Assembly (NCBI RefSeq): GCF_040822115.1
Contig: NZ_CP162004.1
Coordinates: 992,001 to 1,056,000, forward strand
Reading direction: 5' to 3'
Length of the DNA: 64,000 nucleotides
Source of the DNA: Flavobacterium sp. WC2421
GTDB lineage: Bacteria > Bacteroidota > Bacteroidia > Flavobacteriales > Flavobacteriaceae
Shown: one piece after another, positions 56,218 to 64,000 of the stretch
Layout of the letters: each line of letters begins with the position of its first letter
Position numbering within the stretch: position 1 is the stretch's first letter
Made by a program: the position numbers and the translations under genes
The notes under the pieces: generated by a model
The model's input: the letters and a program-made list of their open reading frames with translations, nothing else
What the model was told of the DNA's origin: nothing
Databases searched by the model: none

Positions 56218-57042
56218 ATGAAACAAATTAGCATTCTAGGTTGTGGTTGGTTGGGTTTGCCTTTGGCGAAAGCTTTAGTTGAAAAAAAATTTATTGTAAA
56301 AGGCTCAACAACTTCAGTAGAGAAACTTTCTACATTAGAAAATGCAGAAATTCAACCTTTTTTGTTGGCTCTTGAAAGCGAAAGCGTTCCTGATGCTATT
56401 CCTGCTTTTTTTGAAGGAAGTGAAACACTTATCATTGCCATTCCGCCCAAATTAAGAGGAAAGAACAAGGATTATTCGGATGCCAATAACAATTCATTTG
56501 TGAAAAAAATAGCAGGTCTTTTACCTTCACTCGAAAAGTCTTCTGTTCAACAGCTCTTGTTTATTAGTTCAACAGCTGTTTATGGCGAGGCCAATGCTGT
56601 AGTTGATGAACATACAAAACCGATACCCGTAACTGAAAGTGGCAAACAATTACTAGCAATAGAAGAATTATTAGTAGAGAATACTCATTTTAAAACGACC
56701 ATTTTGCGTTTTGGAGGTTTAATTGGCAATGATCGTCATCCTGCCCGATTTCTAGCTGGGAAAGAAAATGTTGACAATCCTGAAGCACCTATCAATCTAA
56801 TTCATCAAGATGACTGTATTGGTATTATCTTGAAAATTATTGAAACTAATATTTGGGGCGACACCTTCAATGCAGTTACTCCATTTCATCCTTCAAGAGA
56901 AGAATATTATACTCAAAAAGCATTAGAAGATAACTTAGTCCCACCACAGTTCAATCACGAAAAAGGGTCGGTAGGAAAAACGATATTAAGTGATAAATTA
57001 GAACAAACACTTCATTATTCATTTGCAATAAAACAGTTATAG
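56218..57042 (+). CDS. NAD-dependent epimerase/reductase-like SDR (YeeZ type)
   Basis: About 274 residues. The N-terminal nucleotide-binding motif is ILGCGWLGLPLAKAL, with GSTTSVEKL next. ISSTAVYGEANAVVDE near residue 120 and RFGGLIGNDRHPARFLAGK near 170 follow the SDR order. The family (YeeZ-like) has no firm function. The start at 56218 (ATG) gives the typical MKQISILG opening; an upstream in-frame TTG at 56194 is unlikely. The EamA transporter starts 1 bp after the stop. Confidence 0.82.
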   Translation: MKQISILGCGWLGLPLAKALVEKKFIVKGSTTSVEKLSTLENAEIQPFLLALESESVPDAIPAFFEGSETLIIAIPPKLRGKNKDYSDANNNSFVKKIAGLLPSLEKSSVQQLLFISSTAVYGEANAVVDEHTKPIPVTESGKQLLAIEELLVENTHFKTTILRFGGLIGNDRHPARFLAGKENVDNPEAPINLIHQDDCIGIILKIIETNIWGDTFNAVTPFHPSREEYYTQKALEDNLVPPQFNHEKGSVGKTILSDKLEQTLHYSFAIKQL

Positions 57043-57043
57043 A

Positions 57044-57988
57044 GTGATAAAAAAAATTCAAAATTCATTTTCAAATAAGATTAATGAAATTGGCTTGCCT
57101 ATTCTAGCACTTTGTGTTGTGTGTTTTTTTTGGGGAACCACTTGGATTGCTTCAAAAGAAGGAGTGAAGCATATGCCTGCTTTGCAATTGGCAGGAATTA
57201 GACAGTTCATTGGTGGGTTACTTTATGTTTGTTTTTTTCTTTATAAAAAAGCACCTTGGCCAAAAGGGAAACAGTGGAAAACAATTATCATATTGAGTTT
57301 ACTTAATTTTGCATTGAGTAACGGTTTGAGTACTTGGGGAGTTAAATATATTAGTAGTGGACTGGGTGCAATTATAAATGCTGTTTTTCCTTTATGGATT
57401 GTGATTATTACTTTTTTTAGAGGAGAGAAATTAGCTAAACAGGCTATATTAGGTTTGATAGTAAGTTTTGGTGGTGTTTGTGTTATTTTTTACGATCATC
57501 TAACTGATTTCTTGCAGCCTGATTTCAGATTTGGAATTCTACTTTCAGTAATATCTACGATAAGTTGGGCTTTTGGAAGTTTATATACTAAGAAAAAAGC
57601 GGCCACTTTTAATCCTTATTTCAGCCTCGGATTACAAATGCTTATTTCCAGTATTTTCCTTTTGACGATTACGGGGGCAACAGGAACGGGGGTGAATATA
57701 ACATCAATTCCAGTAAATTCTTGGTGGGCAATTGCATATTTGGTAATCATTGGATCGGTTATAACCTTTATTGCATTTATCTATATGCTACAAAAATTGC
57801 CGCCTGAAATAAATAGTATTTATGCTTACATTAATCCTATTGTAGCGGTGCTATTAGGTGCATTTATCTTTGGAGAACTACTTACAATGGCCATTGCTTT
57901 AGGTGGAGCAGTTACGCTTTGTGGCTTGTATATGGTGAATCATTCGATACGAAAAGCCCGTAAAATAGCCTTGGAAAATATAGCATAA
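57044..57988 (+). CDS. EamA family (DMT) transporter
   Basis: A 314-residue membrane protein with ten TM helices in two EamA repeats. FFWGTTWIASKEGVKHMPALQLAGIRQFIGGLL is the typical first segment, and SVITFIAFIYMLQKLPPEINSIYAYINPIVAVLLGAF is the second repeat. It probably exports a small metabolite; the substrate is unknown. It begins with GTG at 57044, directly behind the SDR gene, and ends before a terminator at 58014. Confidence 0.9.
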   Translation: MIKKIQNSFSNKINEIGLPILALCVVCFFWGTTWIASKEGVKHMPALQLAGIRQFIGGLLYVCFFLYKKAPWPKGKQWKTIIILSLLNFALSNGLSTWGVKYISSGLGAIINAVFPLWIVIITFFRGEKLAKQAILGLIVSFGGVCVIFYDHLTDFLQPDFRFGILLSVISTISWAFGSLYTKKKAATFNPYFSLGLQMLISSIFLLTITGATGTGVNITSIPVNSWWAIAYLVIIGSVITFIAFIYMLQKLPPEINSIYAYINPIVAVLLGAFIFGELLTMAIALGGAVTLCGLYMVNHSIRKARKIALENIA

Positions 57989-58013
57989 AAACATGTTTAC
58001 TTATAGATACAAA

Positions 58014-58039
58014 AAAACCCAAGTTCTCACTTGGGTTTT
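58014..58039. terminator. Bidirectional intrinsic terminator
   Basis: AAAACCCAAG (58014-58023) pairs with CTTGGGTTTT (58030-58039) around TTCTCA. It lies between the EamA gene (+) and the M13 peptidase (-). Confidence 0.9.
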
Positions 58040-58058
58040 GATTTTATAATACTTTTTC

Positions 58059-60122
58059 TTACCAGATTTTAACTCTTTTTTCGGGTTCAATATACATACC
58101 GTCTCCTTTTTTTATTCCAAATGCATCATAGAAAGCATCCACATTTTGGATAGGTACGTAAGCACGATACATTCCTGGAGAATGCGGATCAGTTTTTACT
58201 TGATTTTTTAAGGCTTCATCACGGGATTTAGTTCTCCAAACTGTTGTCCAAGCAATAAAGAAACGTTGTTGCGGTGTAAAGCCATCGATAAGACCTGGGT
58301 TTTTATTGTCTTTTAAATACAATTGTAATCCATCATAAGCTGCATTCACGCCTCCCAAATCACCAATGTTTTCTCCCAAGGTAAATTTACCATCTACATG
58401 AACTCCTGGTAAAGGTTCTAAAGCACTGTATTGATCCGCAAGTGAAGTTCCTAGTGCAGTAAATTCTTTTAAATCATTAGCAGTCCACCAGTCTACTAGG
58501 TTTCCATCAGCATTGTAACGCGCTCCTGAATCATCAAATCCATGAGAAATTTCATGACCAATAACGGCGCCTATTCCGCCATAATTTACGGCTTCATCTG
58601 CTTGGTAGTTATAAAATGGAGGTTGTAAAATTGCTGCTGGGAAAACAATTTCATTATAAGAGGGATTGTAATAGGCATTTACCGTTTGTGGTGACATGTA
58701 CCATTCCGTTTTATCTACTGGTTTGTATAGTTTGTCAATATCTTTTTGAAAGCTCCATCTTGCTAGATTTTTTGAATTTTCAAAATAACTACCACCATCA
58801 GTAACTGCTTTAATATCTAATTTGGAGTAATCCTTCCATTTGTCAGGATATCCAATTTTGATGGCAATCTTACTTAATTTTTCAATTGCTTTAACTTTGG
58901 TTTCTGCTGACATCCAAGTTAAATCATTAATTCGATTTTGATACGCAATAATAATGTTTCTAATCATTTTCTCCGCTTTTGCTTTTGCTTCAGCAGGAAA
59001 CATTTTTTCAACGTATAATTTCCCTAAAGCTTCTCCCACAGATCCATTTACGGTTTGTAGTGCTCTTTCTTCTCTTGGTCGTTGCTTAATTGCACCAGTT
59101 AATGTTTTACCATAGAAATCAAAATTGGCTGATTCAATTGTAGTAGAAAGTAAGCTAGTAGATTTGTTTAATAATGTCCATTTCATGTATTCTTTCCAAG
59201 CTGTAACATTATTTTCTACAAGAATAGTTTGCAATGCTTTCATGTATTTTGGCTCTGAAACTATAACTGTGTCTAATTTTGTAAAACCAAGACCTGAAAA
59301 ATAATTTCCCCAATTTATTAGCGGAGTTATTTTTTGTAATTGAGCAATAGTCATTGGATTGTATTGCAATCTTCCGTCTCTACGTTCTACTCTGTCTAAA
59401 CGTGGTTTTGACAATTCAATTTCCAAGGCTAAAATCGCACTAGCACTTTCTTTGGCTTGCTCTGGAGTTTCTCCTATGAATTGTAGCATTCGAGCAATAT
59501 GTAATTCGTATTTTTGTCTTTTTTCTTTCGTGTCTTTCTCTTCTGATGTATAATAATCTTTATCAGGTAACCCTAATCGAACTACTCCTAAGTTAAGTGC
59601 GTTTTTAGAACTGTTTTTATCATCAGCTCCTACACTTACTCCAAAAAAACCAAGGCCACCAATGGGTTCCATTTCAATCAATACTTTCTGAAGGTCTTGA
59701 GAGTTTCTTATTTTATCTATTTTGGCTAAGTAGGGTAATAATGGAATGATATCTTGTTTGTCTCTGTTGACTGTGTCTAAAATTGAATTGAAAAGATTAA
59801 TCGCTTTTCCTTGATCTGTGTTGAACTTATATTTAGGATTTTTTGCAGCTTCTTTCAAAATGGCAAGTGCATCTTTATCCGTTTTTTTAAGTAATTCATT
59901 AAAACTTCCCCAAGAAGTTCTATCACTTGGAATTTCTGTTTTGTCTAGCCAAGCTCCATTTACAAATCTAAAAAAGTCATCATTTGACCGAATGCTTTTG
60001 TCCATATTTGAAACATTAATCCCAGGATTTTGATGTACCGGAACGTTTTGAGCCTGAATGGTCGCTAATCCAAAAATTGCAGGAATCGTAAAGAAAAGAG
60101 TGTTGTTGAAATATTTTTTCAT
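58059..60122 (-). CDS. M13 family metallopeptidase (PepO/neprilysin-like)
   Basis: A 687-residue exported peptidase. It has a signal peptide (residues 1-25, ATIQAQN), the M13_N domain (about 45-430) and the M13 catalytic domain, where HEISH (His523, Glu524, His527) and ENIGD (Glu584, Asp588) give the zinc site. The C-terminus ends with VKIW, as is typical of the family. It cleaves oligopeptides in the periplasm or outside the cell. A TATGTTTG box and a palindrome lie upstream. Confidence 0.94.
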   Translation of the reverse strand: MKKYFNNTLFFTIPAIFGLATIQAQNVPVHQNPGINVSNMDKSIRSNDDFFRFVNGAWLDKTEIPSDRTSWGSFNELLKKTDKDALAILKEAAKNPKYKFNTDQGKAINLFNSILDTVNRDKQDIIPLLPYLAKIDKIRNSQDLQKVLIEMEPIGGLGFFGVSVGADDKNSSKNALNLGVVRLGLPDKDYYTSEEKDTKEKRQKYELHIARMLQFIGETPEQAKESASAILALEIELSKPRLDRVERRDGRLQYNPMTIAQLQKITPLINWGNYFSGLGFTKLDTVIVSEPKYMKALQTILVENNVTAWKEYMKWTLLNKSTSLLSTTIESANFDFYGKTLTGAIKQRPREERALQTVNGSVGEALGKLYVEKMFPAEAKAKAEKMIRNIIIAYQNRINDLTWMSAETKVKAIEKLSKIAIKIGYPDKWKDYSKLDIKAVTDGGSYFENSKNLARWSFQKDIDKLYKPVDKTEWYMSPQTVNAYYNPSYNEIVFPAAILQPPFYNYQADEAVNYGGIGAVIGHEISHGFDDSGARYNADGNLVDWWTANDLKEFTALGTSLADQYSALEPLPGVHVDGKFTLGENIGDLGGVNAAYDGLQLYLKDNKNPGLIDGFTPQQRFFIAWTTVWRTKSRDEALKNQVKTDPHSPGMYRAYVPIQNVDAFYDAFGIKKGDGMYIEPEKRVKIW

Positions 60123-60147
60123 TTTTATAATGGTTTAGACTGATACA

Positions 60148-60155
60148 CAAACATA
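60148..60155 (-). promoter_or_regulatory. -7 promoter box for the M13 peptidase
   Basis: Reads TATGTTTG on the minus strand, matching TAnnTTTG, 25 bp before the start codon at 60122. A -33 TTG was not found; the palindrome at 60176-60191 occupies that area. Confidence 0.5.
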
Positions 60156-60175
60156 TCAATAATATTTTAAATAAG

Positions 60176-60191
60176 ATGTTAAAATTAACAT
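60176..60191. promoter_or_regulatory. Palindrome upstream of the M13 gene
   Basis: ATGTTAA (60176-60182), AA, TTAACAT (60185-60191): a perfect 7-bp inverted repeat with a 2-bp centre, at the -33 area of the M13 promoter. It looks like an operator, but the protein is unknown. Confidence 0.5.
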
Positions 60192-60631
60192 GTAGTCGAT
60201 GTTTTGTTAAATAATCTATTCAAAGGCTTTTTTTGAATAACATTATTTCTCCCAGTTATAATATAAATGGTTGAAAATTATAATACTAATTTTATTAGAA
60301 GAGTCGTTTTTCAACTTCTTTTAATAGGAAAACAACTGTTCTAAACAAAAAAATGACTAACTTTATTCTGCAAGAAGAACTTCATTCTTAGAAATAATTT
60401 AGCAGTATTGTGTCAAACTCAAATAGGAAATACGATAAAGCTATTTTTGAAAAAGATAAATTTAATAAAAATAGGGATTGACAACGTCTACCAACAAAAT
60501 GCTCCAAAGTTGATGACTATTTAAAATGCAACTATAAACAAATATTTTATAGAGTTGGTCGAGATCTATCAGGCAAAACTGAAGTGACTATTTTAGTCAA
60601 CGAATATCAATTAGTAATAAAAAAAGGAACG

Positions 60632-62950
60632 ATGAAAAAGTCTTTATTTATTATATTGGTTCTCACAGTAAATATTGCATTTGCACAACAAATAGTAACT
60701 GGGGTAATAAGTGATAAAACAAACAGGCCTATTGAAAGTGTAAAAGTCAGTGTGAAAAATACGGCCCTAAAAACTTTTACAGATGCCGCTGGTAAGTATT
60801 CTATTGAAGTGCCAGAAACGTATAGTACCCTTGAATTCACTAAAGAAAACTATAAAGATCAAGTAGTCGAAATTACCAATGATGTTATAAACATAACTAT
60901 GTCTTTGATTACTGATGTTGATTTATTTGAACTCAGTTTGGATGAACTAATGAATATTGAAGTGATAACAGCTTCGAAAAAACCACAGAATCAAAAAATT
61001 GCACCTGCAACAATTTATGTAGTCACCGAAAAAGATATTATAGAAAAAGGATATTATGATTTAACCAGTTTATTAGAAAACATTCCAGGTGTGGTCCCGA
61101 TAAGAACTGACCATTTTACTTTTGGAGGACAACGAGGTTTTCTAAGTAATTTTTCACAAACACTACTGTTAGTCAATGGGAGAGAAATGCAAAATTTATT
61201 TGCTTCCGAGACTTTTATTTCAACACAATTTGCAACGCATAATATAAAGCAGGTTGAAATTCTGCAAGGTCCTGCATCAGCCCTTTATGGTGCAAATGCT
61301 TTGGTTGGTGTAATTAATATTATCACAAAAAATGACTCTTCTGATTTTAATAAAACGGAGTATCACACTGAAATTGGAACACAAGGAACACAATCTCAGA
61401 GTATTGTTTTTGGGAAAAATTTTGCTGATTTTCGTATTAGTGGTAGTTTTCGATATTTTCGATCTAACCTTTGGGATTACAAAGACTTTATAAAAGACAC
61501 CGTAAATTTTAGACAAGCAGTTCCTACTAAAGCATTTCCTGTAAATCAAGAATTTAAAAAGAGAAGTTGGTCACTTCCTTATGCTGCCAAAATTTCTTAC
61601 AAAGGGTTTTATGTGGGAATTGAAGGGTATGAGCTTCAAGGAAGTAAAGGACTTGAAAACATTTCATTAGATTACACAAATCAAAGTGATTTCCGTGAAT
61701 TGGCCTTGTATTATGCAGGTGTTGAAAAAAACATTACAGCTAAACTTAAAATTAATTCAGAAATTCAATTTTATAAAGAAAGATTTTGGGGAGTGAACTA
61801 CACTTTTGATAATGTAATCTATGACACTATGGTAAAAAACGGACATAATCCGGAATTTCCCCTTACTGAACAAGAAATTAAAGACAATTTTATGATGGCT
61901 TATTCACAACAATCGAGCTCGGGTTCAAAACGATATAAAGGAAATGTACAATTAGATTATGAACCGAGTCAAACGTTATCTATAATCGGTGGCTATACTT
62001 TTGATGAGTTTGATTTATTAGGTTTAGCTCTTTCTACAGAGCGATTAAACCCTAGTTTTGATGAAACACGTTCGATCGAAAATAGTATGCGTAAACCCTT
62101 TTATCGTCAGTATAAAAACTCATTATTTTTACAATTGCAAAAAACACTATTTGATAAATTATACGTTACGCTAGGTGGACGATTTGACTATCACAATATT
62201 TATAAATCTATTTTTACCTTTCGTAGTGGTTTAGTTTACACCCCTTTTCAAAAAACGTCTATTCGATTTCTTTTTGGGCAGGCTTTCCGTGAACCTAATA
62301 TTTTTGAACTGGGCGCTTCCTCAGTAAATAATGTTATTAACGAGCTTAATCCAGCTAAGATGAATACTTTCGAACTTGGAATAAATCAATCGTTTACAAG
62401 TAATTTGATAGCTAATGTTGTTGCCTATCGAAATACAGCAACAAATTTTATTGAGCCTACAGAAACGGGTGGTTTCGTAAATTCTGGTAAAATAATAAAT
62501 GTCTTTGGTGTTGAGAGTCAATTATTTTATAAAACAGGAAAAATCAGAACCGAAATAAGTTATTCCTATGTTAGAAAAGATGCTGATGAATATGCAGGTG
62601 TTAGCACGGTAAATCTAGGTGTTTATCCACATAGAATAACTGGAGGCTTGACGTATAATATAACAGAGGACTTTACAGTCAATTCTAGAATAAATTATTA
62701 TTCAGAAATAAAAGCAAAACACGGTAATAAAGACATTAATGAAATACTGACGATCCCCTCTTTTTCTAAAGTTGATCTGACATTTTCGTACACAAAAATA
62801 AAAGTCTATGATGTCGAAATTGCTACACAATTGTTTGTTACTAATATGTTTAATTCCCAATTTTACCAACCCAATATAAGAATAGGCGGACCAAAACAAT
62901 TTTTACAGCATGGAAGACAACTATTTTGCAATGTAATTGTTAAATTTTAA
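60632..62950 (+). CDS. TonB-dependent outer-membrane receptor with carboxypeptidase-like domain
   Basis: About 772 residues. A signal peptide (LFIILVLTVNIAFAQQ) is followed by a carboxypeptidase-D-regulatory-like domain (about 20-95: GVISDKTNRPIESVKVSVKN), the plug (about 108-235, with QVEILQGPASALYGANALVGVINIITK) and a beta-barrel ending in Phe. Such receptors bring siderophores, vitamins or glycans across the outer membrane with TonB energy. No SusD partner or other substrate gene is nearby. Start ATG at 60632; an in-frame ACT/ATG further upstream (60584) would put 16 residues before the signal peptide and is unlikely. Confidence 0.92.
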   Translation: MKKSLFIILVLTVNIAFAQQIVTGVISDKTNRPIESVKVSVKNTALKTFTDAAGKYSIEVPETYSTLEFTKENYKDQVVEITNDVINITMSLITDVDLFELSLDELMNIEVITASKKPQNQKIAPATIYVVTEKDIIEKGYYDLTSLLENIPGVVPIRTDHFTFGGQRGFLSNFSQTLLLVNGREMQNLFASETFISTQFATHNIKQVEILQGPASALYGANALVGVINIITKNDSSDFNKTEYHTEIGTQGTQSQSIVFGKNFADFRISGSFRYFRSNLWDYKDFIKDTVNFRQAVPTKAFPVNQEFKKRSWSLPYAAKISYKGFYVGIEGYELQGSKGLENISLDYTNQSDFRELALYYAGVEKNITAKLKINSEIQFYKERFWGVNYTFDNVIYDTMVKNGHNPEFPLTEQEIKDNFMMAYSQQSSSGSKRYKGNVQLDYEPSQTLSIIGGYTFDEFDLLGLALSTERLNPSFDETRSIENSMRKPFYRQYKNSLFLQLQKTLFDKLYVTLGGRFDYHNIYKSIFTFRSGLVYTPFQKTSIRFLFGQAFREPNIFELGASSVNNVINELNPAKMNTFELGINQSFTSNLIANVVAYRNTATNFIEPTETGGFVNSGKIINVFGVESQLFYKTGKIRTEISYSYVRKDADEYAGVSTVNLGVYPHRITGGLTYNITEDFTVNSRINYYSEIKAKHGNKDINEILTIPSFSKVDLTFSYTKIKVYDVEIATQLFVTNMFNSQFYQPNIRIGGPKQFLQHGRQLFCNVIVKF

Positions 62951-63052
62951 CAACGAAAAAAAGAATTCAAGAATATGGATTTACAAAACAAGTTTTTTTT
63001 TGATATTTAAAATTGATTTCATTGTAGATTCTTTTTTAAAATTACCTTTTCG

Positions 63053-63060
63053 TATTTTTG
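63053..63060 (+). promoter_or_regulatory. -7 promoter box for the SCO gene
   Basis: TATTTTTG fits TAnnTTTG, 15 bp before the preferred start at 63076. It also supports that start, because an ATG-less start at 63058 would begin inside the box. No -33 TTG. Confidence 0.5.
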
Positions 63061-63075
63061 CAAAAATTATTTTTT

Positions 63076-63741
63076 ATGAAATCAATTTTCAGTAGATACC
63101 GAAAATTTTTAGGTGTTTTTGTTGTACTATCATCCATTATACTATATTTATTCTATACGGCCCTAAAACCAAGTAAAACACTTCCAATATTTAATCCTGC
63201 GGATGTAAATCCTGAACTAGTTGACAGTACGGTGCAGTACATTAGTAAGTACCATACTATTGCCGATTTCTCTTTTACAAATCAAAATGGGAAAACCATT
63301 ACCCAAAAAGATTATGAAGGGAAAATATATGTGGCTGATTTTTTCTTTACTACTTGCGGTTCTATTTGTCCTAAAATGACCGCCAATTTATTTGATGTTC
63401 AAAAAGCCATTCTCAATAACCCAAAAGTAATGTTGCTTTCTCATACTGTATTTCCTGAGGTAGACAGTGTTGCTGCTTTAAAAGCCTATGCTATAAAATA
63501 TGGTGTTAATGATAGCAAATGGAATTTAGTTACTGGTGATAAAAAGGAAATATACACGATGGCTCGAAAATCATATTTAGCAGTCAAAATGGGAAAGCCA
63601 AGTGAATTATACGATATGGTTCACACGGAGAATTTTGTGTTAGTAGATGCTAAACGAAGAGTTCGTGGTTTTTATGACGGTACTAAAAAAGAAGATATTC
63701 AAAAGTTAATTGAAGATATTAATTTTTTATCAAACCAATAA
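63076..63741 (+). CDS. SCO family protein (copper chaperone/thioredoxin-like)
   Basis: About 221 residues with one N-terminal TM (about 5-24) and a periplasmic thioredoxin-like domain. Cys88 and Cys92 (numbered from 63076) lie in FTTCGSICPKM, the CxxxC copper site of Sco1/SenC, and His177 in MVHTENF is the third ligand. It helps load Cu into the CuA site of cytochrome oxidase. The ATG at 63076 avoids a start overlapping the promoter box. Confidence 0.92.
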   Translation: MKSIFSRYRKFLGVFVVLSSIILYLFYTALKPSKTLPIFNPADVNPELVDSTVQYISKYHTIADFSFTNQNGKTITQKDYEGKIYVADFFFTTCGSICPKMTANLFDVQKAILNNPKVMLLSHTVFPEVDSVAALKAYAIKYGVNDSKWNLVTGDKKEIYTMARKSYLAVKMGKPSELYDMVHTENFVLVDAKRRVRGFYDGTKKEDIQKLIEDINFLSNQ

Positions 63742-63821
63742 TTTCTTTTTATTTCCTACTTGTAAAAGTAAAAAGAACAGTCTTGTTTTCAGAATTTTAA
63801 TTTTCTTGGAATAAAGACAAA

Positions 63822-63837
63822 AATGATAAATATCATT
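63822..63837. promoter_or_regulatory. Fur-like palindrome upstream of feoA
   Basis: AATGATA (63822-63828), AA, TATCATT (63831-63837): perfect 7-bp inverted arms. The core AATGATA/TATCATT is like a Fur operator, and it overlaps the -33 area of the feoA promoter, which is where an iron repressor would act. Confidence 0.55.
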
Positions 63838-63857
63838 CATTTTTATATTATAATATG

Positions 63858-63865
63858 TATTTTTG
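63858..63865 (+). promoter_or_regulatory. -7 promoter box for feoA
   Basis: TATTTTTG fits TAnnTTTG and ends 26 bp before the TTG start of the FeoA frame. The upstream palindrome fills the -33 region. Confidence 0.55.
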
Positions 63866-63891
63866 CAATATTAATTCAATCTAAATAAGAC

Positions 63892-64000
63892 TTGCGCACC
63901 ACGATAAATTCACTTAAAAAAGGCGAAAAGGCCATTATCAAAGATTTTGATATTGATATCATTCCATTGAAATTACTTGAAATGGGCTGTTTACCTGGTA
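63892..64000 (+). CDS. feoA: FeoA-domain protein, start only
   Basis: The last 109 bases encode 36 residues from a TTG start: RTTINSLKKGEKAIIKDF, then LKLLEMGCLPG, which is the FeoA/SH3-like opening (KGekaxI..f, lLEMGclPG). FeoA supports the FeoB ferrous-iron channel; in flavobacteria it is often fused to or followed by FeoB. The frame runs off the window end. A Fur-like palindrome and a -7 box are in front, which fits an iron-controlled gene. Confidence 0.75.
   Translation, partial: MRTTINSLKKGEKAIIKDFDIDIIPLKLLEMGCLPG

Larger units (their letters stand above)
60123..60631. other. Gene-free divergent region
   Basis: 509 bp between the M13 peptidase (-) and the TonB-dependent receptor (+). 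It contains a -7 box on the minus strand (60148-60155) and a 16-bp palindrome (60176-60191). A TAACTTTA near-box lies at 60358-60365. I see no tRNA, ORF or hairpin beyond these. The 5' flank of the receptor is unusually long, which leaves room for an upstream regulatory site. Confidence 0.6.

Overview
The window looks like a chromosomal segment of a low-GC member of the Flavobacteriaceae, most probably Flavobacterium. The reasons are: two core promoters that fit the Bacteroidota pattern TTG-N17-19-TAnnTTTG and many further TAnnTTTG boxes; frequent TTG starts with little Shine-Dalgarno signal; the gliding/type IX secretion gene sprE; an ATP synthase operon without atpD/atpC, as is usual in this phylum; families largely confined to Bacteroidota (DUF6909, DUF6427, DUF6341, DUF5687, DUF4254, DUF4292, DUF6168); and two degenerate copies of what I recall as a Flavobacterium intergenic repeat. 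I see no phage, IS element, CRISPR array, tRNA or rRNA. The species assignment is inference.

Layout. 1-14158 (+): a DUF6909 gene cut by the window edge, then a surface-polysaccharide locus. It has a Wzz-like two-TM protein, a lipoprotein, five glycosyltransferases, a flippase, two Wzy/WaaL-like membrane proteins, a UDP-xylose synthase-like SDR and a polyprenyl-phosphate sugar transferase. A CapK/PaaK-like adenylating enzyme (-) closes the locus tail to tail. 15.5-25.3 kb: housekeeping and small operons (purD, DUF6341/DUF6427, upp, DUF4254 plus a heptosyltransferase-like GT9, an AraC regulator, a pentapeptide-repeat protein, a ferredoxin-type reductase). 23.8-26 kb: a DUF5687 permease with its ATPase.

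26.2-35.3 kb is the best-defined block: sprE, bactofilin, AtpZ/AtpI-like, DUF6168, then atpB-E-F-H-A-G. It has two good promoters, a terminator, and structured RNA in the gaps flanking atpE. 35.4-43.7 kb: a truncated DUF547 gene, a GNAT enzyme, a small exported protein, then flippase, dut, nucleotidyltransferase, TPR protein, DUF4292 lipoprotein and an EnvC-like protein with a degenerate LytM domain.

43.7-47.1 kb (-): circularly permuted ATP-grasp, alpha-E and transglutaminase-like proteins, a predicted peptide-ligation system, here with a polyglutamine tail on the transglutaminase. 47.5-49.4 kb (-): a secreted polysaccharide deacetylase and an uncharacterised lipoprotein. 49.7-58 kb: CAT-like acetyltransferase, ferritin, a 52-residue Lys/Cys-rich protein, ssb, a GNAT-nitrilase fusion with a Zn-ribbon partner, an M28 peptidase with membrane domain, an SDR and an EamA transporter. 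58-64 kb: M13 peptidase, TonB-dependent receptor, SCO protein and the start of feoA.

No clearly new defence or mobile system is visible. The points most worth a second look are the RNA hairpins around atpE, the phosphorylase-like motifs in DUF6909, the ATP-grasp/alpha-E/transglutaminase operon with its triplet-repeat tail, the lipoprotein/deacetylase pair, and the three helically phased 10-bp repeats upstream of the GNAT-nitrilase gene.
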